This document shows, piece by piece, positions 12,750 through 21,415 of a DNA stretch of 64,000 nucleotides; positions within the stretch are counted from its first letter, which is position 1; each line of letters starts with the position of its first letter. Below the pieces are notes generated by a model. The model saw only the letters and a program-made list of their open reading frames with translations. It was not told the DNA's origin and searched no databases. A program made the translations under genes and the position numbers. The stretch is from Hyphobacterium sp. SN044 (GTDB lineage Bacteria; Pseudomonadota; Alphaproteobacteria; Caulobacterales; Maricaulaceae), in assembly GCF_021864465.1 (NCBI RefSeq), contig NZ_JAKKUV010000009.1, positions 1-64,000 of the forward strand. The letters are read 5' to 3'.

Positions 12750-14315
12750 TCAAACACGTTGGGACTCATCCGAGAGATATTTGATTGGCTCTTGCGGGGT
12801 GCCTAGTGCAACTGGACGTGCCAGCTCCAATATATCCAAGAAGCTGGATTTACGGTCGGCGCATATGCTTACGCGCCCATCAGCTAGATCAAACTCCAGT
12901 CGACCTTTCTCCGGAAAGTAGTACGTTACTTGTTGTTTTCGCTCAGATTCTTCCAGTGTTCCACCATACTCCATTACAACATCTTCGAGACGTCGAACAA
13001 CTGAGTCGAAATCCGGACCGCGCCCACGAATACGGCAGACGACACGATCAAACGTGTTGCCAAATATCTCGTCGATGCCCTGAAGTTTTTCCTCAGAGTC
13101 GTTGCGCACGGACAAACACCGCATGATTTGGATCTCGGCAGGGTCATCTGGCGTTTGCCTGACCTCGATCCAGAAACGGAAATAATCGGTGTCCAATGTG
13201 TCGTCACCGGTTCCAATATCATCCCGACGCAGCCGTAGGACACGCTTGGTTTCCTTATAGTAATTTTCGATTTCCTCCGCGATCTCTTCCTCAAGCAGAT
13301 TGCGGGCAAATTCTGCGCTGCTTGCATTCACGTTGTCGGGTACGAAGTGTTTCTTTGAGCGGGAGAACCCCGGCAGCTTGTCGTACGCGCGCGTTTCAAT
13401 GTGGCTGAAAAATATGGCGTCCGGGTTGAACGATAGACCTGTAAAGTCATTCTCGGGTGGGACCAGTTCCTCTTCCTCGTTTACTTGGCATATCGCAAAG
13501 CGGTTTGTTGCTGACGTACGTGTGAGCGGGGTCTGTTGTGCCGCTGTAGACATGTTTTTGGTTATGTATCGACGGACCGACGTGCTCAGATAATCTCTGA
13601 GCGAGGCGTCGGTAATGACTGCATACGCATCGATCGCGTCTGGCGCCTTGCCACTTAGCGCATGCACGAGATGGTACGACCAAACGCCGTGACCAAGCCC
13701 GGCATGGCTGTAAGACTTCTGCCCAGGCGTGCATGACAGGAATACGCCCACATATTGGTCGACGTTCACGAAAGCCTTGAACTCGGCCTCGCTCATGTTC
13801 GAAACTACGCCACGGCTGCTGAACTGCTCTTCAAGGTCTTCAGCACAGGCATCAATGAACGCAAGGAGCCGATGGCATTCGCTTTTCTCGACGGGATCAA
13901 AAAGTAATTCGCGCAGATTGAGGCATGTTCCGGACAGATTGAGACCGTTGCTATCCCAGACGGTTATCTGGTTCGAGACTCCGTTATGGAAGCCATGGCC
14001 GGCGTAATAGAATATCAAAAGGTCGTCTGGTCCCGTCGCGTGGATGGCTTGCTTTACGCCATCTCGAACGTTCATGTTCGTTGCCATGTTATCAATCAGC
14101 TCGATGCGGTGTATCTCTCTGTCCGGAAACATTTTATCGAGGGTCGCCGAAAAAGCGGCTGCGTCGGCTCTAGCAAAATCGACGCTTGGGATCTGGCCGT
14201 TCGATCGCGGCTGATACTCTTCAATGGCAATGATGATTGCCGTCACGTGTCCACCGCTGGCGAGAAGGCTTGATGGCTCTTCTGAGACTTCTAGTTTTTT
14301 GGGTTTCTTGGTCAT
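12750..14315 (-). CDS. Caspase-like (peptidase C14 family) protease, putative defence effector
   Basis: A 521-residue protein. Residues about 20-280 form a caspase/metacaspase fold: AIIIAIEEYQ (first strand), ADAAAFSATL, FYYAGHGF with catalytic His107, and LLAFIDACAED with catalytic Cys157, followed by FLSCTPGQKSY. Such proteases cut proteins after activation and serve as abortive-infection effectors in several prokaryotic defence systems. The C-terminal about 240 residues are acidic and match no family I recognise. The gene follows the Mza-like genes on the same strand, after a 313-bp gap, and is flanked by 17-bp direct repeats, so it may be a separate cassette or may replace the AIPR gene of known systems. 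No signal peptide or membrane segment is seen. Lower GC than the chromosome suggests transfer. Confidence 0.85.
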   Translation of the reverse strand: MTKKPKKLEVSEEPSSLLASGGHVTAIIIAIEEYQPRSNGQIPSVDFARADAAAFSATLDKMFPDREIHRIELIDNMATNMNVRDGVKQAIHATGPDDLLIFYYAGHGFHNGVSNQITVWDSNGLNLSGTCLNLRELLFDPVEKSECHRLLAFIDACAEDLEEQFSSRGVVSNMSEAEFKAFVNVDQYVGVFLSCTPGQKSYSHAGLGHGVWSYHLVHALSGKAPDAIDAYAVITDASLRDYLSTSVRRYITKNMSTAAQQTPLTRTSATNRFAICQVNEEEELVPPENDFTGLSFNPDAIFFSHIETRAYDKLPGFSRSKKHFVPDNVNASSAEFARNLLEEEIAEEIENYYKETKRVLRLRRDDIGTGDDTLDTDYFRFWIEVRQTPDDPAEIQIMRCLSVRNDSEEKLQGIDEIFGNTFDRVVCRIRGRGPDFDSVVRRLEDVVMEYGGTLEESERKQQVTYYFPEKGRLEFDLADGRVSICADRKSSFLDILELARPVALGTPQEPIKYLSDESQRV

Positions 14316-14397
14316 TCGAAGAAGCTGCTATTGCCTACTTGGAGCGTGATATCATTGGGTGAACTCGAGATTCTACCACGCGGATCGCATGCTAGCG

Positions 14398-14414
14398 ATT
14401 ATGTGCCTTTGACC
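14398..14414 (+). repeat. 17-bp direct repeat, copy 2
   Basis: ATTATGTGCCTTTGACC matches 12576-12592 at 16 of 17 positions in the same orientation. The two copies enclose the caspase gene, 82 bp beyond its start and 157 bp beyond its stop. The palindromic left half seen in copy 1 is degenerate here (CATGCT in place of CATAAT). Confidence 0.6.
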
Positions 14415-14530
14415 CTAGTCCGCCGTAGGTCGATCTTGGAACTCACGATCACGCAATATCGGAGGAACGAGCGAGGCGCAGGTCAATACCGAAATGGGTT
14501 CTTCATGCGGAAAATCACGCAGCAAGCCCA

Positions 14531-14550
14531 CTAACGCCGAGCTTCCTCCG
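14531..14550 (+). repeat. Block related to the tandem repeat at the left edge
   Basis: CTAACGCCGAGCTTCCTCCG matches 97-116 (second unit of the tandem repeat) at 18 of 20 positions and 47-66 slightly less well. Neighbouring bases are not similar. It may be a fragment of the same dispersed repeat or a chance match. Confidence 0.35.
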
Positions 14551-14628
14551 GCAATGCCCAAACGTCCGCTATTGGCGTAAATCACCGGCTATCGGTTTGC
14601 CGACGATACACTTCAGTTTCTTGGGGAA

Positions 14629-15591
14629 TCATTTGGCAATCTCAAACGTCAAAATTGACGTTCGGTATTGATCAGGGAGCGGTACGATTTCTGAGAGATC
14701 AACGTCAAAGCGAATGTTCTCAATCGGGTCACTCGCGTGCACGTGTGGAACAGGGATTTCCGCTGCTCGAAAGAGGTTGAGAGAGGCATTGTCCGGATAG
14801 GCCTGAAGGACCAGATTACTTCGATACAGGTCGCGTCCACCTTTGGTGAGGCACTGGGTCAAGAATGCGCTGCGCAGGTCACGATCTGAAATTCTGGCAG
14901 AGACTGTCTCTAAAAGATCGGCAACTGTCTGCCCGCTTGGCACTTCGATCACACATAGTGACGCGATATAGGCGTCAAACGCGCCCGATGGTCGCAGCTG
15001 ATCGAGCGAAAACCGATGCTGCGGGACGGGTTTCGTTGTAGTTTTTACATCCAGTACGAAGTGCTCAGCTACAAAATCATACTTGGCAGTTTTACGGGAA
15101 CTCCAGCACCGTACTGCGGCGTCGGTATTCTGTGCATGGGAGATAAGAGTAAGTTCGCCCCAGAGCCCAACAAGATCACGAGTATTATCCTCGACTCGAC
15201 TGAAGAGCGTTGCGACCTGCTGTACGCGAGCGGCAATTTCTGCATTGGTTGTTGGTGGGCGCTTCGCGCAGAAGCTTTCTTCCAGTATTCTGAGGAACAG
15301 GCGGACAATTGCCGGATCGCTCTCCTTGAGGCGAACAAGCGAGTAGCATCCCTCGTGCGGTTCGGACGAATCGGTGTCGATGACGCAGATGCGCGAAAAC
15401 AAGGCATCTACAGCGCGCAATGTGATGTCGGGCCGGAAATCATTCGCGCGGGCAGGAAGCAAAAGCGCGGGAAACGCTTGAGCATCGACAGCAAGCCAAT
15501 ACGGATAGTCTCTGCCTACTGGCAGTCCGAAGAGGGCAGCGCCATCCTGGGGAATCGTTTGGCAAAGCTTAGGGTACAGATCGGTCAGCAT
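14629..15591 (-). CDS. PD-(D/E)XK nuclease-like protein (DUF4420), MzaD-like
   Basis: A 320-residue protein with the PD-(D/E)XK core in order: GLWGEL (E146), KYDF (D172) and LDVKTT (D181, K183), the layout of DUF4420 proteins found in Z1/MORC defence loci. It should cleave DNA or bind a nucleic-acid target within the complex; activity is inferred. It begins 6 bp after the Z1 gene stops, so it is co-transcribed with dcm, the MORC ATPase and Z1. All four catalytic positions look intact. Confidence 0.85.
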   Translation of the reverse strand: MLTDLYPKLCQTIPQDGAALFGLPVGRDYPYWLAVDAQAFPALLLPARANDFRPDITLRAVDALFSRICVIDTDSSEPHEGCYSLVRLKESDPAIVRLFLRILEESFCAKRPPTTNAEIAARVQQVATLFSRVEDNTRDLVGLWGELTLISHAQNTDAAVRCWSSRKTAKYDFVAEHFVLDVKTTTKPVPQHRFSLDQLRPSGAFDAYIASLCVIEVPSGQTVADLLETVSARISDRDLRSAFLTQCLTKGGRDLYRSNLVLQAYPDNASLNLFRAAEIPVPHVHASDPIENIRFDVDLSEIVPLPDQYRTSILTFEIAK

Positions 15592-15597
15592 GAGCCT

Positions 15598-17799
15598 TCA
15601 CCGCTCAACCCAGACACGCTCCATCAACGGATCGGGGATATGGACAGCGAGGATTGGAACGTCGTGCAGCGTGCGCTTCTTGTCGGCGGTCTGGATATCG
15701 TATCGATGCATTTGAAACGTGACGGTCTCAGAAGACACCAATGCGCGCGCGCCGGGATAGTTGGTCGGCGCGTTCGGGCCCTGCCAGAGTTGCTTGACCT
15801 TTGGCGGTGATTTTTCCGTCAGTGTCCGCCGATAATCCACGCCCGACCATGGCCCGGACAGAGCGTAGAAGCTGCAGGTCATACGGGGCTCTTCGGAGAC
15901 CATACGTTCGAGGCCTAGCATAAGTGCGCTATGGCGGAGGTTATCGTCAGGCGAACGATATTGAAATTGGCCGATCATTGGCAGAATGTCGGTAAGGGTA
16001 ATGGTGTCACTGAACGCGGGTACGACCTGCTTGTCGTTCCACCCATCTTCCGCATACGGCGTAAAATCGAACGACGCGAGAATCCGTTCCACAAGTTCTC
16101 GGTTTTCAGCGACTGTCACGATGTCATCGAAGGGATGATCGGGAACTATCCAACCGCCCTTACCTTTCGACTGATACATCTCCAGCAAAATGACCGAAGA
16201 CCGCGTGGGTTTGAGCTTCTGATCCAGGAAGTACGTGCGACGCCAGTCTTTCAGGCTCCCGCCCTGTTCAAGATGAGTGCGGATAGAGCCGCGAACGGAC
16301 TCTTCATGCTTCACATAGCTGACGAAGGCGTCGGTATTCGCACTTGTCAAATAGATACGACAAAGCCCCAGATATCGCTTCTTGTAGCCAAAAAAGCGGG
16401 CGCGCTGCTGAATGTTGTCCGCATTGCCGACGCCGGTCGATCGCGGCATGTAGGTGACTGTCAGGCCCTCGACTGTGAAACCACGGTCAAGGCCAATCCC
16501 ACCGATCAAAATCCAGCTATATTCGCCCGCCCAATCGACGGGAGCGATGCGGCTTTTCTCGCGCGTGTTGAGTTCGGCTACTGCGGTCTCTTCCATCGCT
16601 TCGAATAAGACCGGGGAGATATCCTCAAAGGTCACTGACGTGTCGTAAGTTTCAAAGATGCCGTCCGCAGACTCACGAAACTCGTCCAAAAGCCCTGTGT
16701 GGTCAGGATGCGTGCTGTCTTGCAAGATCGCTGACCAATGATCCTTTATTTGCTGCGTCCATCGCTTGAACATCAAGTGTTCGTCTTTGGCGACGGCAGG
16801 ATGGATCATCATTGAGCGGTTTCGCCCCTTCCGGAACTCGTCTTCGAGCAAGCCGATCGCTACGCCAATGAAGAAGTCCCTGAGCGCGGCGCGCAGACTC
16901 TCTGGCGCTTCGTGCGGGGGATCGTTTTTGTCCGGCACTTCACTCAAAGGGATGAGCTTGACGTATTTGTCCGCCCCCTCAACGAAGAATTCCTGCCCGC
17001 CCACATAATGCGTGCCAGGGGTCAGGACGCGCCCGAAATCAGGGGAGAGCGCATCAATGCGGCTGATCAGGAGCGGTGCTTGGGGAGTCGCCGTATAGAG
17101 GATATAGCTGTGATGTGGGAATAGCGCGCGCAGCGCTTTGATCCGTGCATATGTCGTGCTCTCGTCGTCTTGCTTGGCTTTTGTGTTCATGCCCGCCTGA
17201 TCACCCTCATCGTCAATGATCAGCGTCGGCACGTCGGAAAAATCAGACCCGCCAAGAAGTCTGGCGAGATTGTCCAGGTGTTGGTGCTGTTTCATCGAGA
17301 CAATCATGATCGTCCGCGCGCGGGGGCTACCGCGCCGCCAACGAGCAAGTTCGGCATTCACGCGCTCGGCTTCGCTTTGCTGGAAGGCCTTCTGCTGTGT
17401 GGTGAACAGATTCCATTCACGGGTGCCTGCAGTATCCAAATCGCCCTTCAAACGGTCGAAGCTCTGTTCAACAAGGTTGTTGGTGGTCCCAGCAAGCAGG
17501 ATGACAAGTCGAAACCGATTATCCCGTGCGAGGGCCGCAAGGCTCGTAAACGACAAAGTCTTGCCGCTCTGGACATAGCCGATCACGAGTCCCGTATTCA
17601 CAGCGTCCGTTGCTTCTGGCGGGACGCACTCGCTCATTATGGAAACAGTTTCCTGAACAAGCCGTTCTTTCTCGTCGTCCGACAAAGCTGTGTTTGCATT
17701 CAGCAAATCGGTGAACGCAGCCCCCTGGGTGGGCGACCAAGTGCCATCTGCGCCTGCGCGGCTCGGCGCGACTGTGATCGCTCGAGGATCATTCGCCAT
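15598..17799 (-). CDS. Z1-domain SF2-like ATPase, MzaC-like
   Basis: About 733 residues from the ATG at 17799, which overlaps the ATPase gene by 11 bp and follows a GAGGC ribosome-binding site. Helicase-like motifs are Walker A GYVQSGKT (74-81), Walker B IIDDEGD (about 194-200), YTATPQA (motif III), then the Z1 signature GLDRGFTVEGLTVTYMPRS and QQRARFFGYKKRY (motif VI arginines). Z1 proteins are translocase-like ATPases found with MORC ATPases, DNA methyltransferases and PD-(D/E)XK nucleases in phage-defence operons. A longer frame from 17919 is open, but it would overlap the upstream gene deeply. Confidence 0.9.
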   Translation of the reverse strand: MANDPRAITVAPSRAGADGTWSPTQGAAFTDLLNANTALSDDEKERLVQETVSIMSECVPPEATDAVNTGLVIGYVQSGKTLSFTSLAALARDNRFRLVILLAGTTNNLVEQSFDRLKGDLDTAGTREWNLFTTQQKAFQQSEAERVNAELARWRRGSPRARTIMIVSMKQHQHLDNLARLLGGSDFSDVPTLIIDDEGDQAGMNTKAKQDDESTTYARIKALRALFPHHSYILYTATPQAPLLISRIDALSPDFGRVLTPGTHYVGGQEFFVEGADKYVKLIPLSEVPDKNDPPHEAPESLRAALRDFFIGVAIGLLEDEFRKGRNRSMMIHPAVAKDEHLMFKRWTQQIKDHWSAILQDSTHPDHTGLLDEFRESADGIFETYDTSVTFEDISPVLFEAMEETAVAELNTREKSRIAPVDWAGEYSWILIGGIGLDRGFTVEGLTVTYMPRSTGVGNADNIQQRARFFGYKKRYLGLCRIYLTSANTDAFVSYVKHEESVRGSIRTHLEQGGSLKDWRRTYFLDQKLKPTRSSVILLEMYQSKGKGGWIVPDHPFDDIVTVAENRELVERILASFDFTPYAEDGWNDKQVVPAFSDTITLTDILPMIGQFQYRSPDDNLRHSALMLGLERMVSEEPRMTCSFYALSGPWSGVDYRRTLTEKSPPKVKQLWQGPNAPTNYPGARALVSSETVTFQMHRYDIQTADKKRTLHDVPILAVHIPDPLMERVWVER

Positions 17800-19366
17800 C
17801 GGACAGCCTCTTGGACATTTGGTTTCGAAGAATCTCGTTGGTGAAACGACGGACGGCAGAGGGGTTCCGGTCAGCAAGCTCCCCTGCCTCGACTTCAGCA
17901 AGCGCCATCGCGGCGGCAATATTCAGGACGGCTGTAAAACTTTCGGAGTCCAGCGTTGGAAATTGCGCCATAAAGGGGTGGAGCATGGCCAACCGAATAG
18001 TGATCTGCCGCGGCTCCGGGTCAGTGATGGATGGGCGATTGCGGATATCCAGCCAGTCCGCTCCGTCGTCCGCGTAGGACAGTTCGACGGCTACGACCCA
18101 GTCCTCTCTCCGAAACCGCATCCGAAAACGTACGTGCTCGTTGTCTGCGTCCGGTAGATCGGGAAACGGTGCTATGTCATCAGGCTCTGGCTCAGAAATT
18201 GGCGGGTCAGCCTGATCTTGCGCGCCTGCATGGGTCTGTGATGTCAGGTTTTGATTGTTAAGCCGCTCCGCCATGGATTTAAGAGCTGCGGCGGCGTCCT
18301 TGCGTGTGGCCTTCACGTCCTTCTTGCTTCTGTGCTCACGAACTTGTTGGAGCAGCGGTAAGTCTTCTCCAGATAGTTCCTGGCGGAGTTCACTTAGAAA
18401 GGCTTCCTCGGCTTCTTCCCACTTAACTCCATCTTTAGTGTGGCTTACATGGAAACCCTTGAGGTGGATTTCGCCGAAGATGCGCTGGTACGCGAAACTA
18501 TTCGACCTTCCGAATATGTCTTCAGGGCGATAGGTTTCGTCGAAGCTGCCCATGATCAAGCGTTTGCGCCGGAATAGCGCCAATCCTGCCAGGCGCGTAC
18601 TTGCGGGTTCGCGTATCGCGACAAAACCGGTGGCGGCGCGACCGTCGCCAAGATCGATAGCGATGTCTTTCTTCCAAGCGATGGCTGGGCCGTCAGGGTC
18701 GCGATAGCTCGGAGCAATCAAAATGTCCGGGTCGTTGTAGGCGAGCGGCTCGCCGTCGATGGTAAGCAGCATCGACCCATCACGAATAAATATCCGATAT
18801 ATGCTCGATAAATGATCCTTGATTTTCTGAACTGTTTTCGAGCGCGGGAAGCGACGGATATTGTCGAGACGGATTTCAGTATAGTGTTTTTCCGTTGACA
18901 CTTGCGTCGATATGACATGCAATTCTTCAGTACTGTCTTCGACGATCTTGTCGATGTCGAAGATCACGGTCCGCTCGATATTCTCTCCAAGCGCAGTTGT
19001 CCGGACGGTCCAGTTTGGCGCAAACCAACACGCCGCGCTCTTCATCCCCATGCCGAATTCAGACAAGCCCGACGCATCTGGGGGGATTTCAGCGGGCCGG
19101 AAGGCGCGTTGATAATCCGACGCAGCAATACCCGCCGCGTTGTCTCGTATCGTGATGCAGTTCTCCTGAGACGCGAAACGGATATCGACATGAAGACGAT
19201 AATCGGCTCCATCAGTCGCCTTGAGTTCCCGCTGTCGGTCCAAGCTGCTCTGGATGGCGTTATCGACAAACTCGGCCAAGGCGTACCATGCCTTGTAGTT
19301 TAGGTGCGGCAGGACCGAGAGAACATTGACGCCTGGGCGAATATTAACAGAATTCAGCTGCGCCAT
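17789..19366 (-). CDS. MORC-type GHKL ATPase, MzaB-like
   Basis: A 525-residue ATPase of the gyrase/Hsp90/histidine-kinase/MutL superfamily. The Bergerat-fold motifs are clear: N box AEFVDNAIQS (N36), G1 IRDNAAGI (D75) and G2 LSEFGMGMKSA (105-111). A second S5-like domain follows, then a charged helical segment with KKDVKATRKDAAAALKS. Prokaryotic MORC-like ATPases sit in restriction-like operons with Z1 and DNA methyltransferase genes, and probably form an ATP-driven clamp on DNA. Its ATG overlaps the dcm stop by one base (TAATG), so the two are coupled. Confidence 0.88.
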   Translation of the reverse strand: MAQLNSVNIRPGVNVLSVLPHLNYKAWYALAEFVDNAIQSSLDRQRELKATDGADYRLHVDIRFASQENCITIRDNAAGIAASDYQRAFRPAEIPPDASGLSEFGMGMKSAACWFAPNWTVRTTALGENIERTVIFDIDKIVEDSTEELHVISTQVSTEKHYTEIRLDNIRRFPRSKTVQKIKDHLSSIYRIFIRDGSMLLTIDGEPLAYNDPDILIAPSYRDPDGPAIAWKKDIAIDLGDGRAATGFVAIREPASTRLAGLALFRRKRLIMGSFDETYRPEDIFGRSNSFAYQRIFGEIHLKGFHVSHTKDGVKWEEAEEAFLSELRQELSGEDLPLLQQVREHRSKKDVKATRKDAAAALKSMAERLNNQNLTSQTHAGAQDQADPPISEPEPDDIAPFPDLPDADNEHVRFRMRFRREDWVVAVELSYADDGADWLDIRNRPSITDPEPRQITIRLAMLHPFMAQFPTLDSESFTAVLNIAAAMALAEVEAGELADRNPSAVRRFTNEILRNQMSKRLSDGE

Positions 19367-20688
19367 TACTCAGCCGCCACGACCGAGTGAACAGCGCTCT
19401 CTGAAACAGCTTTGCCCACGAGGGCGTCGTAGATACTGCCAACCACATCGACATTGACGGCATTTCCGAAAGCTTTGTAGGCACCGCTTTTCGTTTCGGG
19501 CAGATGGAGTAGTCCACCCATACTTTGCAAGCGGCTGCACTCGCGCGGGGTCATATAGCGTTTCTTCCACGCGATGATGGGGACTTGGCTCGTTGTCATA
19601 GCAATAAGAGACGGCGCGGTATCTTCCTTCTTTACACGAATGCCACTCGCACGAAACTGGATAATATGCTTCCAAATATTACGCTCAGCGCCTTTACAAT
19701 TCCATTCGAGTTTTTGAAAACTTTGAGGAAAGTCTTTGATCTTGCCGATCCAAGGATCGATGATATCGCGATGTTCCGTGTAAAATGCCCGGTTTTTAGC
19801 GATGAAGTCGATCTTCCAAGCCGGAAAGTGGTCGAGAGTCGTACGTGCGTAAGATGGCAGCGCAGCTTCGGTCTGCTCGGGCGACAATCCCGCCAATGAC
19901 ATACCAAATGCGCCCTTGAACTTGCCAAGCCGCTTATAGCTGCGTGCATAGGGCGTAAGGCCATCGAGCGGGTAATCCGCACCAAACTCCATTGCCCAAA
20001 TAGGGAAGGAGGGCAGGTGCTGGTCTTTCGGGAATGCAGCAATCAACTCCTGCCATGTTTCAAGATACCGAAGATGATCGCTGTTCAAGCCATGGGCTTC
20101 GGGCGGATTATCGTCGAGGACAGAGCGGATCGAAGTCTGCGGAATTTCGTCCGGGATGGGCCATGTAAAATTGCTGAGCCCATGACGATCGCCGACGATG
20201 AAGGCCCGCTCGCGCTTCTGCGGTACGCCGAACATGTGCGGTGACAGGCGCTCCCAACTGATAGCATACCCTGCAGCTTTAAGCTGGTCGCAAATGATAG
20301 ACCAAGTCTTCCCCCCATTATGGCGAATTAGATTGGGAACATTTTCAATGATAAAGAAGCGTGGCTGTTTGAGTTGTAGTATCGCGACCACGTAATCAAA
20401 GAGGTTACCCCATTGCGGGCACTCAAGGCCTTTTTGGTCGCCGGCCTTGGAGAATGGCTGGCAAGGGAAGCCCGCACAAAGAATATCGTGATCAGGAATA
20501 GCGCTCAGATCGACCGACCTAATATCGCCGGCAGGGCGAATCCCGAAATTCTTTTCATAAAGCCCTGCGAGATGCACGTTGAGCTCGGAAGCAAAAACGC
20601 ATTCTCCGCCGCGTTGTTCTAGCGCCTGGTGGAACCCACCGAGTCCGGCAAACAAATCTATGAATTTCATAAGGTTGCGCGCGCTCAC
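19366..20688 (-). CDS. DNA (cytosine-5)-methyltransferase of the Mza-like operon
   Basis: A 440-residue C5-cytosine methyltransferase with motif I DLFAGLGGF (11-19), motif IV GFPCQPFS (catalytic Cys76), motif VI ENV (115-117), motif VIII QKRER (157-161) and a late PRECSRLQSM/AFGNAVN pair (motifs IX-X). It should methylate cytosine in a short site to mark host DNA for the downstream MORC/Z1/nuclease set. The first gene of the operon, it starts at a GTG close behind AAGAGGGAA; the in-frame ATG at 20670 is the alternative. No separate Vsr gene is present. Confidence 0.9.
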   Translation of the reverse strand: MSARNLMKFIDLFAGLGGFHQALEQRGGECVFASELNVHLAGLYEKNFGIRPAGDIRSVDLSAIPDHDILCAGFPCQPFSKAGDQKGLECPQWGNLFDYVVAILQLKQPRFFIIENVPNLIRHNGGKTWSIICDQLKAAGYAISWERLSPHMFGVPQKRERAFIVGDRHGLSNFTWPIPDEIPQTSIRSVLDDNPPEAHGLNSDHLRYLETWQELIAAFPKDQHLPSFPIWAMEFGADYPLDGLTPYARSYKRLGKFKGAFGMSLAGLSPEQTEAALPSYARTTLDHFPAWKIDFIAKNRAFYTEHRDIIDPWIGKIKDFPQSFQKLEWNCKGAERNIWKHIIQFRASGIRVKKEDTAPSLIAMTTSQVPIIAWKKRYMTPRECSRLQSMGGLLHLPETKSGAYKAFGNAVNVDVVGSIYDALVGKAVSESAVHSVVAAE

Positions 20689-21044
20689 TTCCCTCTTTTA
20701 ACCTACACGTGCATAGCGGTTCCTGCAACAAGTTGAAGCGATAACCCCAGACAATGTGGTTCGGGCCAGAAAACTGCGGGCATCGCTGCGTTGATTTCGG
20801 AGCTTCGCGCCACTGCGCTTCCCCGCCGCTTGTGGGGTCGCTCGGATGTGCACGGCTTTAGCTTTCAGCGAAGATAGGAGTCGATGGTTCCATAGGTTGC
20901 TCGTGTTGCATCCGTATTGCGCAGAACAGCCGACGTTTTGTGTGACCGATTTGAATTGTTTGGGACCGGGTGCTACTTTTTCAATACAATCCGGCAAGAC
21001 AGATTGTAGAAATTTCCTAGATATATCAGAAGGGTAAACCAAGC
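20689..21044. other. Non-coding stretch upstream of dcm
   Basis: About 356 bases between dcm and the tRNA remnant. Frames here are open but lack start sites and any recognisable family. It must carry the operon promoter; an AT-rich patch at 20983-21040 is the most promoter-like part, but I cannot define the elements. Confidence 0.4.
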
Positions 21045-21083
<39 letters not shown>

Positions 21084-21115
21084 TCCGTGGGTCCCCTCCT
21101 ACGCCAAAGCAGACA

Positions 21116-21319
21116 TCAATTAACCAGGTCCCCCACTTTCACGCCAAGCGCCTCCGCGATCCGCCCAACAACGGTGATTGTCGGATTTCGCACGAGGCGC
21201 TCCACGCCTGAGATATAAGTGCGGTGCACGCCGGCGCGGTCGGCGAGCTCTTCTTGGGACCAGCCTTTTTCGCGCCTGATCGCGCGCATATTTGTTGCAA
21301 GGCGGCGGCGGATATCCAT
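21116..21319 (-). CDS. XRE-family HTH regulator, controller (C) protein-like
   Basis: A 67-residue protein that is almost entirely one helix-turn-helix domain (RAIRREKGWSQEELADRAG, then HRTYISGVERLVRNPT). The size and the YISGVER core resemble C proteins of type II restriction-modification loci. It starts at the ATG at 21319, with an upstream in-frame GTG at 21334 as alternative. It is divergent from the nuclease-like gene at 21416, with a GACT-N3-AGTC box between them, so it probably regulates itself and its neighbour. Confidence 0.75.
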   Translation of the reverse strand: MDIRRRLATNMRAIRREKGWSQEELADRAGVHRTYISGVERLVRNPTITVVGRIAEALGVKVGDLVN

Positions 21320-21356
21320 CCCGCAAGCCGACACCGGTGCAGACTTTTGGACTACA

Positions 21357-21367
21357 GACTATGAGTC
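21357..21367. promoter_or_regulatory. C-box-like operator
   Basis: GACTATGAGTC has the form GACT-N3-AGTC known as the binding site of restriction-modification controller proteins. Further GACT half-sites occur at 21342 and 21350. The cluster lies in the 96-bp gap between the divergent HTH gene and the nuclease-like gene, the expected place for autoregulation. Confidence 0.5.
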
Positions 21368-21415
21368 TCTTTTTCTTGTTGACTTTGATCGGCGTCCGAG
21401 CCTTGTCTGGTGGCA

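Larger units (their letters stand above)
14316..14628. other. Gap between the caspase gene and the DUF4420 nuclease gene
   Basis: A 313-bp stretch without a convincing gene. It must hold the caspase promoter if that gene is expressed independently; I see no strong -35/-10 pair. It carries the second 17-bp repeat (14398-14414) and a block (14531-14550) resembling the tandem repeat at 23-122. The two repeats suggest it was assembled by insertion. Confidence 0.55.
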
